Shown here piece after piece: positions 1-9,746 of a DNA stretch of 64,000 nucleotides. The stretch's first letter is position 1. Each line of letters starts with the position of its first letter. This DNA is from G965261775 sp965261775 (lineage in GTDB: Bacteria; Pseudomonadota; Gammaproteobacteria; Eutrophobiales; Eutrophobiaceae). The translations under genes were made by a program, and so were the position numbers. The notes below the pieces were generated by a model that was given only the letters and a program-made list of their open reading frames with translations, ran no database searches and was not told the DNA's origin. The DNA lies in assembly GCA_965261775.1 (NCBI GenBank), contig OZ253477.1:372001-436000 (forward strand). Direction: 5' to 3'.

Positions 1-3
1 AGA

Positions 4-561
4 ATGAGTGTCATGCTGATTAATGTTGTTATTCTCTGCCTGCTGATGATAACGGCGATAGCGATTGATCGGCAACGCAATCTCTTTTCGACGATTATGC
101 TGACCGCTATTTACAGTCTGCTGTGCGCGGTCCTGTTTATTTGCCTTGACGCGGTGGATGTGGCCTTCACGGAGGCGGCGGTCGGTGGCGGGGTAGCAAC
201 AATCTTTTTTCTGGGAGCGTTGGCCGTGACCGGATTTAAGGAAAAATCCGATACCGGTTTGTCCATAACGGGTTTGCTTGTGGTGTCGGTGACGGCTTGT
301 CTGCTGGTCTATGGTCTGGCGGATATCCCGCCTTTCGGTCTGGCAGATAATCCGGTGCAGACTTATCTGGCCGCAAAATATGTTGATGAGTCCGCTGTTG
401 AGATAGGCATACCTAATCTGGTGACCTCCATTCTTGCCAGTTATCGGGGTTACGATACTTTGGGCGAAACGATGGTCATTTTTACCGCCGGGGTTGGTAT
501 ATTGATGTTGCTGGAACGCAACCGCGAAGAGCGCAAAAATTTATCCGGGGGGGACCACTGA
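4..561 (+). CDS. MbhD/MnhB-N-like subunit of a multisubunit cation/proton antiporter (DUF4040 type)
   Basis: This is an inner-membrane protein of 185 residues with about five hydrophobic segments. The first 75 residues carry the pattern VDVAFTEAAVGGGVAT, characteristic of the DUF4040/MbhD domain found in Mrp/Mnh antiporters and related hydrogenases. The C-terminal half contains YRGYDTLGET, the signature of the MnhB N-terminal region. It would form part of the membrane arm of an Mrp-type Na+/H+ antiporter. Its stop overlaps the start of the next gene (TGATG), so the two are translationally coupled. The rest of the operon must lie before the window. The start at base 4 is the first ATG available, but a second ATG at base 13 is also possible. 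Confidence 0.8.
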   Translation: MSVMLINVVILCLLMITAIAIDRQRNLFSTIMLTAIYSLLCAVLFICLDAVDVAFTEAAVGGGVATIFFLGALAVTGFKEKSDTGLSITGLLVVSVTACLLVYGLADIPPFGLADNPVQTYLAAKYVDESAVEIGIPNLVTSILASYRGYDTLGETMVIFTAGVGILMLLERNREERKNLSGGDH

Positions 562-971
562 TGGAGCATCATCTGGTACTCAGGATTGTCGCGAAATGTC
601 TGATCCCGCTGATCATGCTGTTTGCGCTGTATGTGCAGTTTCACGGTGAATATGGCCCCGGGGGCGGATTTCAGGCCGGCGTTATCTTTGCCGTCGCTTT
701 TATCCTGTATGCGCTTATCCATGGTGTGGAACATCTGATGCGGGTGCTCCCGTCGCGTTTCATGAGCTGTCTGGCAGCGACAGGCGTGTTGCTTTATATC
801 CTGGTGGGCCTGGTCGGCATTTTTAAGGGGGGCGAATTTTTGAATTACAGTGTGCTGGCAGGCAACCCGGTAACCGGTCAGCATATCGGCATCATTTTGA
901 TAGAACTGGGTGTTGGCATAACGGTGGCGTCAAGCATTATATTGATTTTTTATGCTTTCACTCGTGGCTGA
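561..971 (+). CDS. mnhB: Na+/H+ antiporter MnhB-domain subunit
   Basis: This 136-residue membrane protein has four hydrophobic segments and the MnhB-family signature GPGGGFQAGV near residues 32-41. MnhB is a small subunit of the Mrp/Mnh multisubunit Na+(or K+)/H+ antiporter, which exports cations at the expense of the proton gradient. The length is normal for the family and the C-terminus (FYAFTRG) is typical. It overlaps the previous gene by one base. The next antiporter gene (mnhC) does not follow: after the stop the sequence passes straight into a receptor-gene remnant, so the operon is either truncated here or continues elsewhere. Confidence 0.85.
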   Translation: MEHHLVLRIVAKCLIPLIMLFALYVQFHGEYGPGGGFQAGVIFAVAFILYALIHGVEHLMRVLPSRFMSCLAATGVLLYILVGLVGIFKGGEFLNYSVLAGNPVTGQHIGIILIELGVGITVASSIILIFYAFTRG

Positions 972-974
972 GGA

Positions 975-1152
975 CGCTTCGGGGGGACTGGAATACAATA
1001 TCGTCGGTGTCGACTTTGATCTGCCCGATTACACAATTGTCAGTGGGTTTGTGTCTTATGATGTAACAGACGCTATCACGGTGCGAGCGGATGTCGGTAA
1101 CCTGTTTGACGATACTTACCAGGGCCTGGCACTATCCGAAACTCTTTCGTGA
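975..1152 (+). pseudogene. TonB-dependent receptor C-terminal remnant
   Basis: A short open stretch encodes DYTIVSGFVSYDVTDAITV followed by RADVGNLFDDTYQ. The pattern (V)x(N)LFDxxY is the near-terminal strand of TonB-dependent outer-membrane receptors for siderophores. Only about 60 residues survive. The plug domain, most of the barrel and the final aromatic residue are absent, and the stretch has no start codon or ribosome-binding site of its own. I read it as debris of a receptor gene joined to the end of the antiporter operon by deletion. Confidence 0.6.
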
Positions 1153-1250
1153 TGGGCCTTTTGACCGCTCGCTATTCAGAAATGCTCCTGACTGTTCCGT
1201 AGAAAAATAAACCTGTGTTCCGGTGCCCAGGGTCAATTTCCTGCACGTCT

Positions 1251-4200
1251 TTATTCGGTTATTCTTTGGACATCGGGATTGTTCCAGTTTCCCTGAATAC
1301 TGTATTGGTAATCGAGCATTGTATTGATGTTTTTATTCAGTAGTTCGCCACCAAGATAAATCGCCGCGCCTATCCCAATGCCGATCGGACCAAATAGCGC
1401 GCCGGCCATGGGCAGGCTACTTGATATTTTGGGGGTGACGGTGGCGATTTGATCGTAGTCTTCCGCACTGAGACCCGTGCGGCCGCTTATGCTGATATCG
1501 GCCGACACCCCCTGCATTTGCAGGTCGTTTGTGTAGGCGTCTCCCCCTTGCAAATTGAAGTTACCATTGATGCTGTTGAAGGCAAACCCTTTTGTAAACA
1601 AGTCGGTAAAATCCAGCGCCAGTCGTCTCGGCAGCATCTGCACACTCAACAAGCCAAAGAGGCGCCCGACGGATGGATCAATATCCAGAAATCGGCCCTT
1701 TCCGATATCCATGTTCAGTTTTCCATTGGTGTTTTTCAGGGAAAAGTCCATCGGCGTTCCCTGCCAGTCTGCCTGTAGTTCGATCTTTGTTCTCCCGCCT
1801 TCAATATTAGTCCCGGCATAGTTGAATGTATTGAGCATTTCACTGATGGAATCCGCCTGCAGTGATGCGGAGGACTCCGTGTAATCAACGTTATTGGTTT
1901 GAGTCCATTTGCCGCTGGCGTTAATGACAAAACCGGGTTTGCTGAAGTTGAGTTGATTGATATTGATCCCGTCGTCCGTGTTTGTGGTCAACAGGATGGC
2001 TTGTCCCAGATCGTTTTCTTTATAAATGGTTTTGTCGATTTTGATATCAAGTTCAGGGAAGTTCTTGATGGTGACAGGGGTGTCTTCGGCCTGCTTGTCG
2101 AAGTCGCTGATAATAATGTGTGCCAGATTGACCCACAAGCGATCATGGCCACCGTCTTCCGCCCGGATAAATTTCGCAGTGCCTTTTATGTCGTCGCTAT
2201 GGAATGCCACCTCCCAGGCGTCATCAGGATGAGACAGGTCGATTTGTACATCCTTGAAGCGATTCCCCAGAATCTTCAATTCCTCAATGGAGAGATTGAA
2301 TGAAAGGGACGGGTTATTTTCATTTGAAGCTGCCGCGATATACGTTTTCTTCTGATTTAATACCGGCAACCACGCGGACAGATCAAGGTGTTTCAGCGCT
2401 GTTTGCAAGTCAACACGGGATTCATCAACGGTTCCTGTCAACACGATGTTATCATAGTTGATGTGGATTTCCCTCGTGGTCGGTTTCAACCCTATCCTGA
2501 TCTGCAAGGGGCGGCTTTCCTGCTCCAGCTTCCCGATCGGTGCAGGTAAATCAATGGCAGTGCCCGTAAGGTCGGAACGGATATTGATCAATTCACTGTC
2601 CAAACCGGATTCCTGTTGGGAAGTCCCGATAGTGATTTCCCACAAACTCTGCCCGGAAAAATAATCGCGAACACTTTTGCCAGGACCTGGTGAAGCGGGG
2701 AAAAACAGTTCCAACTGTTCAGCGATAAAAGACTCGTTCGCGAGCCCGGAGACAATTACGCTTTTGGTATCCGGTTTTTTTTCAGGCTGTCTGGGAATAT
2801 TGACCTCAACCGGATTACCGCGATAGGAAGCGATAATTTTATCCGTCCAGAAATCGTTATTATTAAAGTGCACATCGCCGTTAATTTTTTCCAGTCCGAG
2901 TTCGGATGGTTTCCATTTAAACGAGGCTTCTGAAAACCGTATTGTGCCGTTAAAGGTTGTCTCTTCTTCGCTCATAGGGATATTTAGATTGGTTTTGATA
3001 TGGGCATTCCCGACAAGATTATGTTTGATCTCGCTGAGAAAGGAGCTGTCATTTAACGGACTCTGTTCAATGAAATGACGTATATCATCGGTATGTGCGG
3101 AGACATCGCTTTTGATGGAAAGCGTTTTATTTTCCTGCGTGATATCTTTTATGACGGCATCAATGTTATTAATTCTCGCCTTGAAAATATGGCCCGAGTT
3201 GAAGGAGAAGCGGACGGTTTCATTATTAAACAGCGTTTCAACATCGGCATTGTCCACTGGCGGCCAGCCGAGGTTGTATTCCAGGTTGACATCGGCGATA
3301 TTCAGGACGGCCTGAAAACGACCTTCCTCCTGTTTAAAAGGGAAATCCGACAAATAGCCCCGATACAATAAATCGCTGGACACCGGACTGTTGTCGGACA
3401 AGGCGCGGGCCAGCCATTTTTTTAATTCCGGGTCTGTTTTGACGGGCAGTAAAGCGATTATTCTTCCGGTATCGCCCCGGTCCATTCGGGCAAGCAGATC
3501 AATAAAAGGCGAGGGCTCTTCGAAACGTATGTTGCCAGATGTTTTAATGGACAGACCGTTGGCGATGAAACGGGTTTGGTGCAACTTCAATTCGGGTACG
3601 GTTTGATGATTAAATTCAATCACGCCCCCGATATCTTCAACAGTGAAGGGTTGTTCAAAGAAGGACAGGGTATTTACCTGCGCCTGTTCGGTATCCAGTT
3701 CAATTTTAACGGATTTGTTATCCATATGGATGGAGCCGTCGAGTCCCTTGACCCAATCGTTGTTATTGTGGTTTACGCCGCCGAGATTGCGAAAGCGCGT
3801 GGAAAAGCGTAGCGAATTTGATGCCGGCGGCGTGTCGTTGATATCAATACGGGTTTGCGTGAGTTCACCACCCGTCAGAGACCAATCCAGCCCGGGACTG
3901 ATTCCCAGACTGTTTACGGTCGTGTCCAGAAAAGGCAGGATATCTTCAAGTTTCAGATAGGAAAGCCAGGCATGATAGTGGCGGGTATCGTCCGTACTTT
4001 TTTTGACCAACAACTGATATTTCCCCGGTGCCCAGTCACCGTGCGCCGTTTCCAGCGCTTTTGTCTGTAAATTAAACAGCCAGTCATCCTCGTCCCGGCG
4101 TTCACCATCGAAATATAATCTGGCCAGGTTGACGGGTAATACAGCGTTGTTATAGTCAATTGAGAAATCTCTGTACTCCAGTGTGGCACTGAAATTTATC

Positions 4201-5012
4201 AGTCGAGCCTTTTTCCAGCTACTCCAGAACTGAAGGTCGGCGTTTCCAGCATGAGCGATGACGGGCAGACCGCGCATCAGATCTTTCGGCAACACGTTTT
4301 TGGCTTTAATGTAAATATCACCGTCCCATTCGGCGCCCAGAGCGTTGCCTTTGAGAAGCATGTAGATATTTAACGCCTGTTCGTCGTTATTGTTCGGATT
4401 GACAAAAACATTGAGCCGTGCCTGATGTTCATCGGTTTCCAATTCAAGCCGGACATTGGAGAAGGTAAGCGTCTCCTGGTTTGTTTTGTGATCGCGCCAG
4501 GACAAGGTCGTATTCTCAAGCACAATGTATTTTTGCGTCAGAAACCATTCCGATAAAGCTGTATTTTCCACATCATTCTCCATGGTGATACGGTTTTTGC
4601 TATCAATGCCGATTGAAATCGTGTCATCCGGATTTTGTGTGAGTTCAAGTTGCAGTCCGTTTACCGACAGGGAATACGGCACGATTTTACCCTGCAAAAT
4701 ACTGACAACCGGGGCAATACTGATATGGGCGGAATCAAGGCGGGTGATCATCTCATGACTGTCTGGCGTATAGAGATCGACCTGGTTTAGAAACAGATGG
4801 GGTGTCCAGCCTTCCCATTCGGCCCGGATATGATTGATCGTGACCGGGTAACGCATGTATTCACTCAGCCATATCTGTATCTCTTCCCGATAGTTTTCGA
4901 CCTGGGGCAGGGCAAGGCGCAGCATTGTGACTAGTATTGCCGTACCGAGCGTGATGATTGCAAGGGCGTACCAGAGCAAACGATAGGCGATAATCAGGCT
5001 TCTTTTAAACAT
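1251..5012 (-). CDS. yhdP: YhdP family AsmA-like envelope protein
   Basis: This very large protein of about 1253 residues has one N-terminal membrane anchor (about residues 7-29) and a long periplasmic beta-rich body. It matches the YhdP group (DUF3971 plus AsmA-like C-terminus) by its N-terminal run with YPVTINHIRAEWEGW and by its C-terminal GPIGIGIGAAIYLGG segment. Members of the group are thought to form bridges that move phospholipid to the outer membrane. The start is taken as the ATG at 5012, whose first base is the last base of the rng stop (TGATG); the TTG one codon earlier is less likely. It is co-transcribed behind rng, a conserved pairing. Confidence 0.9.
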   Translation of the reverse strand: MFKRSLIIAYRLLWYALAIITLGTAILVTMLRLALPQVENYREEIQIWLSEYMRYPVTINHIRAEWEGWTPHLFLNQVDLYTPDSHEMITRLDSAHISIAPVVSILQGKIVPYSLSVNGLQLELTQNPDDTISIGIDSKNRITMENDVENTALSEWFLTQKYIVLENTTLSWRDHKTNQETLTFSNVRLELETDEHQARLNVFVNPNNNDEQALNIYMLLKGNALGAEWDGDIYIKAKNVLPKDLMRGLPVIAHAGNADLQFWSSWKKARLINFSATLEYRDFSIDYNNAVLPVNLARLYFDGERRDEDDWLFNLQTKALETAHGDWAPGKYQLLVKKSTDDTRHYHAWLSYLKLEDILPFLDTTVNSLGISPGLDWSLTGGELTQTRIDINDTPPASNSLRFSTRFRNLGGVNHNNNDWVKGLDGSIHMDNKSVKIELDTEQAQVNTLSFFEQPFTVEDIGGVIEFNHQTVPELKLHQTRFIANGLSIKTSGNIRFEEPSPFIDLLARMDRGDTGRIIALLPVKTDPELKKWLARALSDNSPVSSDLLYRGYLSDFPFKQEEGRFQAVLNIADVNLEYNLGWPPVDNADVETLFNNETVRFSFNSGHIFKARINNIDAVIKDITQENKTLSIKSDVSAHTDDIRHFIEQSPLNDSSFLSEIKHNLVGNAHIKTNLNIPMSEEETTFNGTIRFSEASFKWKPSELGLEKINGDVHFNNNDFWTDKIIASYRGNPVEVNIPRQPEKKPDTKSVIVSGLANESFIAEQLELFFPASPGPGKSVRDYFSGQSLWEITIGTSQQESGLDSELINIRSDLTGTAIDLPAPIGKLEQESRPLQIRIGLKPTTREIHINYDNIVLTGTVDESRVDLQTALKHLDLSAWLPVLNQKKTYIAAASNENNPSLSFNLSIEELKILGNRFKDVQIDLSHPDDAWEVAFHSDDIKGTAKFIRAEDGGHDRLWVNLAHIIISDFDKQAEDTPVTIKNFPELDIKIDKTIYKENDLGQAILLTTNTDDGININQLNFSKPGFVINASGKWTQTNNVDYTESSASLQADSISEMLNTFNYAGTNIEGGRTKIELQADWQGTPMDFSLKNTNGKLNMDIGKGRFLDIDPSVGRLFGLLSVQMLPRRLALDFTDLFTKGFAFNSINGNFNLQGGDAYTNDLQMQGVSADISISGRTGLSAEDYDQIATVTPKISSSLPMAGALFGPIGIGIGAAIYLGGELLNKNINTMLDYQYSIQGNWNNPDVQRITE

Positions 5013-6559
5013 CAAAGTAACACAATGTCATATTGCTCCTGCGTATAGAGAGTCTCCACTTGAAAAGAGATCGGTTTACCAATGGATTTTTCCAGTTCGG
5101 CAACTCTGTTGGCTTCATCGTCCAGAAGTAGATCGACCACGTTTTGTGAGGCGATGATTAACAGTTTGTCCGCCTCAAATTGCTGTATCTGCCGCAATAT
5201 TTCCTGAAAAATTTCATAACAGACCGTCTCGGGCGTTTTTATTGAAGCGCGGCCATCGCAAACAGGGCAGGTTTCACAGAGAATATGTTCCAGGCTTTTA
5301 TAGACCCGTTTGCGTGTCAGTTGTACTAGTCCCAGAGAGGTTAGCTCACTCAGTGTCGTCTTGCATCGGTCTTTCTCGACATGTTTTTGCAGCATGTGTA
5401 ACACGGTCTGACCGTGCTTGCTGTCCTGCATATCAATGAAATCGATGATAATAATGCCGCCGAGATTGCGTACACGAAGCTGTCGTGCGATAGCGCCGGT
5501 GGCCTCCAGATTGGTTTTGTAAATGGTTTCTTCCTGATTGCGGTGACCGATAAAGGCACCGGTATTGACGTCAATCGTTGTCATGGCTTCAGTCTGGTCA
5601 ATGATCAGATGCCCGCCGGATTTTAACGGTACTTTTCTTTTCAGTGAATGCTGTATTTCGTCCTCAATAGAATATAAATCCAGGATCGGACACGGGTCTG
5701 TGTAATATTCAATGCGACCAAGAAACTCCGGGATAAATTTGCGGGAAAATTCCATTAATTGTTGATAGGCTTCTCTGGAATCAATACGGATTTTTTTAAT
5801 ATTGGTATGTACCAGATCGCGCATGGTGCGCATGACAAGCGGGATATCTTCATGGACGAGGCTGGGTATGGCGGCGTTTTCCGCGCGTGTGATGATGGAT
5901 TCCCATATCTTGCGCAGGAACTCAATATCACGAAAAATATGTTCATCCGAAGCATGCTCGGCAGCTGTGCGAACGATAAAGCCGCATTTTTTAAGAATTT
6001 CCGATTCACGCACGGCGCTATGCAAAACAACGTTATCTTCATTCCCTATCGCGAGTCGTTCTATGCCGGATTGATAGTTCAGGATGATATCGTGCAGACG
6101 CTCGCGCTCTTTTTCGTTTCCAATACGCTGGGAAACGCCAATAAAAGGATGGTTTGGAATAAAAACCATATAACGTGAGGAGATGGACAGGCGTTTTGTC
6201 AGTCTTGCCCCTTTGTTGCCGATAGGATCTTTGATGATCTGAACGAGGATGTCCTCGCCTTCTTTAAGAATCGCTTCAATGGATTGCTGTTCGCCCGCAG
6301 ACGGTTGCGATTCAGTGTCTGGTACAGGAACATCGTAGAAAATATCCGAAAGGTGCAGAAAGCCGTTTCGCTCAAGCCCGATATCAATAAACGCCGCCTG
6401 CATACCCGGCAATATTTTCGCTACCCGGCCTTTGAATATGCTACCGACCGGCCCGCATTTCCGAGGGCGTTCTATATGGATTTCCTGCAAGATACCGTTT
6501 TCGACTATGGCGACGCGATTTTCTCTGGGAGTGACATTGATGAGGATCTCTTCAGTCAT
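5012..6559 (-). CDS. rng: Ribonuclease G
   Basis: RNase G is an endoribonuclease that matures the 5' end of 16S rRNA and helps mRNA decay. The 515-residue protein has the N-terminal S1 domain with FKGRVAKILPGMQAAFIDIG at about residues 43-62, the DNase-I-like catalytic part with TTIDVNTG and IIDFIDM (the two catalytic aspartates of the family), and the zinc-link CETCPVCDG near residue 432. It lacks the long C-terminal tail of RNase E, so it is RNase G. It overlaps yhdP by one base. A maf gene, often found upstream of rng, is absent from the 254 bases before it. Confidence 0.95.
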   Translation of the reverse strand: MTEEILINVTPRENRVAIVENGILQEIHIERPRKCGPVGSIFKGRVAKILPGMQAAFIDIGLERNGFLHLSDIFYDVPVPDTESQPSAGEQQSIEAILKEGEDILVQIIKDPIGNKGARLTKRLSISSRYMVFIPNHPFIGVSQRIGNEKERERLHDIILNYQSGIERLAIGNEDNVVLHSAVRESEILKKCGFIVRTAAEHASDEHIFRDIEFLRKIWESIITRAENAAIPSLVHEDIPLVMRTMRDLVHTNIKKIRIDSREAYQQLMEFSRKFIPEFLGRIEYYTDPCPILDLYSIEDEIQHSLKRKVPLKSGGHLIIDQTEAMTTIDVNTGAFIGHRNQEETIYKTNLEATGAIARQLRVRNLGGIIIIDFIDMQDSKHGQTVLHMLQKHVEKDRCKTTLSELTSLGLVQLTRKRVYKSLEHILCETCPVCDGRASIKTPETVCYEIFQEILRQIQQFEADKLLIIASQNVVDLLLDDEANRVAELEKSIGKPISFQVETLYTQEQYDIVLL

Positions 6560-6813
6560 AAAAATCCGGCATTATGCCATGCCTCCGCTTCGGGTGGCGT
6601 TTTCAACAATGGTTATTCGCGCTGCCTGCCGACAGTGCGACAGTTCAGGCGGGACTGCAAACGGCGGGACACGCAGCATTTTCCATTCCGCCGTCGTTCA
6701 GGCTGGATTGGTTGATTTTCTGCCAATATGAATGATGCTCGTCGGGCAATCCCTGTCAGGAGACGTCTTTGACCGTTGCCACCGATCGTCTGACAGCGTA
6801 TGACGACACTTAT

Positions 6814-7578
6814 TCAACGAGGGGGAATATCGCTATCGCTGTCTTCTTCATCCTGAAAAAGATCGTCGTAATTATCAAGCGGCGGATTACCGTCATAAAT
6901 CAGGGATTCACGTTTTTGCAGATATGCTTCGCGCGTGAACACATAAGTATCAATGGCCGCTTCATCGCGAATATCAGTTGCCTTCAGCAGGTTAGCTCGA
7001 CGGTTAATGGCAGCAAATATATTCACCGGGAACAGGACTCCCCCGGAGACATAATAGAGTGGGTTCAACAATGTACTCGGCACATAGTCGGTTGAATTGC
7101 GTACCGTATTTGGTCCGAGTAGAGGCAGATATAAATAGGCACTTCTATCAACACCCCAGACGGCAAGTGTCTGGCCGAAATCTTCCTGATTCCTGTTCAG
7201 ACCCATCGGGGTAGCGACGTCAAACAGACCTCCGATACCCAGCGTTGAGTTGAAAACAAGTCTGAGCGAGTCGTTGACGCCCTGTTCAAATTTGCCCTGC
7301 AGGACATCATTAAAAATGACGTTAAGATAGGTCAGGTTGTTAAAAAAGTTTGTTACACCCTGTCTGACCGGTTCAGGAGTAATGTCTACATACTTCCTGG
7401 CGACCGGTTTTATAATATGGCCGTCAAGTGTTTCATTGATATCGAAAAACACGCGGTTGGTCGGTTCAACAGGATCGGCATCAGCGGTTTTTCTTGAAGT
7501 CGCACACGCTGTTGTCATCAGCAAAAGTCCCGTCAAAAACAAGCGTTTTAATATTTCAGAAAAATGTTTTTTGTCCAT
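6814..7578 (-). CDS. mlaA: MlaA/VacJ family outer-membrane lipoprotein
   Basis: This 254-residue lipoprotein has a lipobox ending at Cys25 (MTTAC). The family core is present: DPVEPTNRVFFDINETLD, then VRQGVTNFFNNL and LGIGGLFDVATPMGL. MlaA sits as a doughnut in the outer membrane with porins and removes surface-exposed phospholipid, handing it to periplasmic MlaC. Here the gene lies downstream of an MlaC-like hpnM, in a hopanoid cluster, so it may serve hopanoid or phospholipid trafficking. The C-terminus is acidic (DLFQDEEDSDSDIP). About 360 bases separate it from hpnM, so co-transcription is not certain. Confidence 0.9.
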   Translation of the reverse strand: MDKKHFSEILKRLFLTGLLLMTTACATSRKTADADPVEPTNRVFFDINETLDGHIIKPVARKYVDITPEPVRQGVTNFFNNLTYLNVIFNDVLQGKFEQGVNDSLRLVFNSTLGIGGLFDVATPMGLNRNQEDFGQTLAVWGVDRSAYLYLPLLGPNTVRNSTDYVPSTLLNPLYYVSGGVLFPVNIFAAINRRANLLKATDIRDEAAIDTYVFTREAYLQKRESLIYDGNPPLDNYDDLFQDEEDSDSDIPPR

Positions 7579-7938
7579 TCTTATTTCTGCTTAACCAAGT
7601 GGTTGATACCTATCAAATAGGGCATTATATACGTATTTTACGTGACAAAATGATTGTAGTGCCGGATTTTTCGCTTTTAGGGATGGCGGCATTTAAGCCA
7701 TTCATAAACAAAGAGTGGCTATTCCCTATGGGTATTTTATTCACCACTATCCCACACTACCTATGACAATAATTTTAGGTGTTCCAGGTGGATTTATCAA
7801 TAGGCATGTCAAAATGGCTTTCATGCCGCTGATTTTCCATAAGGGCAGGGAATAAAAAAGCGCAATTTACTTATCTTGTGTAGTTACCTTCTATGAAAAG
7901 CAACAAACTTTCCGTATAAGGGAATAAACAATGCCAGA
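7579..7938. other. Intergenic stretch without a recognisable gene
   Basis: These 360 bases lie between the hpnM-like gene and mlaA. Stops interrupt all frames and no short open frame looks protein-like. The only structure I see is a perfect 6-bp inverted repeat, GGCATG at 7803 and CATGCC at 7822, with a 13-base loop and no T-run, so I do not call it a terminator. Confidence 0.4.
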
Positions 7939-8553
7939 TTAATTTTGTTTTGCCCGTGCGGCGTCAATTTTTTCCTGCAGCGCCTCGATCAGACTGTCAT
8001 ACCCCCGTTCCTCAATAAGCTGCGTGTATTCGGCACGCTTTAACGACAGGTCATTGACCCCGTTGGCAATGATGCTGATGATTTTCCAGCCGTCCGCCGT
8101 GTCCTGTACGAGATAATCAAGACTGACGTCTTCGTTGTCTGGCAGGATTAATGTTGTTCTGATCACAAAGCGATTTGCTCTGATTTCTTCCGTGTTGTTC
8201 ACGTTGAATGATTGGCCGTTGAACGAATCAAACCAGTCGGCGTAATTGCTGATGACCAGACGATTGAACAGGTCTATGAATTCTTTTCGTTGCTCGTCGT
8301 CCAGCGTTTTCCAATGGCGTCCCAGGACCACTCTGGCGATCAAGGGCGTATGGAAATGTTTCAGAATGACGGGTTCCAGCTTTTCGTATCGGCGTTCATA
8401 GTTATCAGCCTGTTGCATGACGCTGATCAGTTTCTCATGCAGGGCTATTACCGGTTTTGTGACGTTCTCATCGGCGGCGACCGGGGTGGATAGGAACAGG
8501 ATAAAAAAGCCAGGGAACAGTGTGGTTTTAAGTATCTGGTTTTTCTTGTACAT
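7939..8553 (-). CDS. hpnM: MlaC/HpnM-type periplasmic transport protein
   Basis: This 204-residue exported protein has a signal peptide ending near ADE (residue 28) and the MlaC/Ttg2D fold signature: FIDLFNRLVISNYADWF and then DYLVQDTADGWKIISIIANGVNDLSLKRAEY. MlaC proteins ferry lipids across the periplasm. In hopanoid clusters the equivalent protein is called HpnM. The gene follows hpnH and hpnB on the same strand (65 bases after hpnB), which is why I prefer hpnM to plain mlaC. No mlaB, D, E or F genes are nearby, which also argues against a canonical Mla operon. Confidence 0.8.
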   Translation of the reverse strand: MYKKNQILKTTLFPGFFILFLSTPVAADENVTKPVIALHEKLISVMQQADNYERRYEKLEPVILKHFHTPLIARVVLGRHWKTLDDEQRKEFIDLFNRLVISNYADWFDSFNGQSFNVNNTEEIRANRFVIRTTLILPDNEDVSLDYLVQDTADGWKIISIIANGVNDLSLKRAEYTQLIEERGYDSLIEALQEKIDAARAKQN

Positions 8554-8618
8554 TTTTATTACTCTCGTCTCGCGTTATAAATGTCTATTTCAGACTTTGA
8601 TTTTATGAAAAGGTGCAA

Positions 8619-9746
8619 TTAGCCAGCACCGTAATACCGACCCTTCCAACTGACCCCTTTGCCAAAATGATAGTGTATCGCCGAACCCCAGGTCATAATG
8701 AGATAAAGCCCTCCGGCCAACGTCAGTCCCGGGGCATACAGCGGATTGATTGAATAATAGCGTAATATCGGCAGGTAACACAGGGTTTGCAGCCCAAGCG
8801 TGAGCAGCCCCGTGGTTAGCAGGTATAAATCGCCTTGTATCAAACCCTGTATCAGGGCTACAACCGGTAAGATAAACGCGGCTGTCATCAGCAGGGTACA
8901 AAGCAACAACAATAACGGAGAACAGCCCAGTTGTATATAGGCTGTCCGCTGTATCATCAGCCAGATGGCATTCAAAGTGCTGTAATCGCGCCGGCTGGAT
9001 GCCGAATGGGTCAGTCCGGTCCAGGTCTTGTGCCCCCGCTGTTTAATCTGTGCGGCCAGTGAGCAATCGTCAATCAGTGCCTGTTTGATACAGGCAAACC
9101 CACCGAGTGCGTCCAATACCTCTCTTTTCAGCAATATGCAGCCGCCAGCCGCCGCCGCGATGCGTGAATCGGGCTTATTGGACAGGGCAAACGGATAGAG
9201 AAGCTTGAAGAAAAAGACAAATGCCGGTATCAATAATTTTTCCCAGTTCGATTCCATCTTCAGTTCCGCCATTAACGACACCATCTGCAATTTTTCGTTA
9301 CGGGCCTTTTCCAGAAGTGTGGTAATGATACCGGGTGCAAGTGCAATATCGGCGTCCAGCAGAAGTATAAATTCTGTTCCGATGTGTCGACGTCCCTGTT
9401 CCAGTGCCCACAGTTTGCCACTCCAGCCCGGGGCCGGGGAGCTCCCCGCAATAATGGTGAGTCGTTCAGGTAGCGCGGAACGTGCGATTTCGGCGGTGTT
9501 ATCTTCGGATTGATCGTCAACCAGAATAACATTCAGGTTGTTCCCCTGTTTGAGCAAGGTCAGGGTTTCGGCAATGGTGTCCGCTTCGTTTCGAGCCGGG
9601 ATAAGCACGGTGATATCGGACAAATCGGCCTGTCGGTCATTCTGGCTGTCAAGTTTTTCACGGGTGGAACACGGTCGCCAGGGCAACAACGAGATAGCGA
9701 GCCAGATCGACAATCCCGGCAGAAACGCCGGGAGCGTCCATTCCAT
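8619..9746 (-). CDS. hpnB: Hopene-associated glycosyltransferase HpnB
   Basis: This 375-residue GT2-type glycosyltransferase has an N-terminal membrane segment, the nucleotide-sugar fold starting at ITVLIPARNEAD (about residue 45), the DAD-type motif LLLDADIAL, and three or four C-terminal membrane helices. The C-terminal KGVSWKGRYY is typical of HpnB. HpnB genes accompany hopanoid biosynthesis, but their exact acceptor is not settled. The start ATG at 9746 shares one base with the hpnH stop (TGATG), so translation is coupled. Confidence 0.88.
   Translation of the reverse strand: MEWTLPAFLPGLSIWLAISLLPWRPCSTREKLDSQNDRQADLSDITVLIPARNEADTIAETLTLLKQGNNLNVILVDDQSEDNTAEIARSALPERLTIIAGSSPAPGWSGKLWALEQGRRHIGTEFILLLDADIALAPGIITTLLEKARNEKLQMVSLMAELKMESNWEKLLIPAFVFFFKLLYPFALSNKPDSRIAAAAGGCILLKREVLDALGGFACIKQALIDDCSLAAQIKQRGHKTWTGLTHSASSRRDYSTLNAIWLMIQRTAYIQLGCSPLLLLLCTLLMTAAFILPVVALIQGLIQGDLYLLTTGLLTLGLQTLCYLPILRYYSINPLYAPGLTLAGGLYLIMTWGSAIHYHFGKGVSWKGRYYGAG

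Noticed and set aside
5759..6178. 139-codon plus-strand frame inside rng
   Set aside because: It is a shadow of the rng coding frame, with no start signal.
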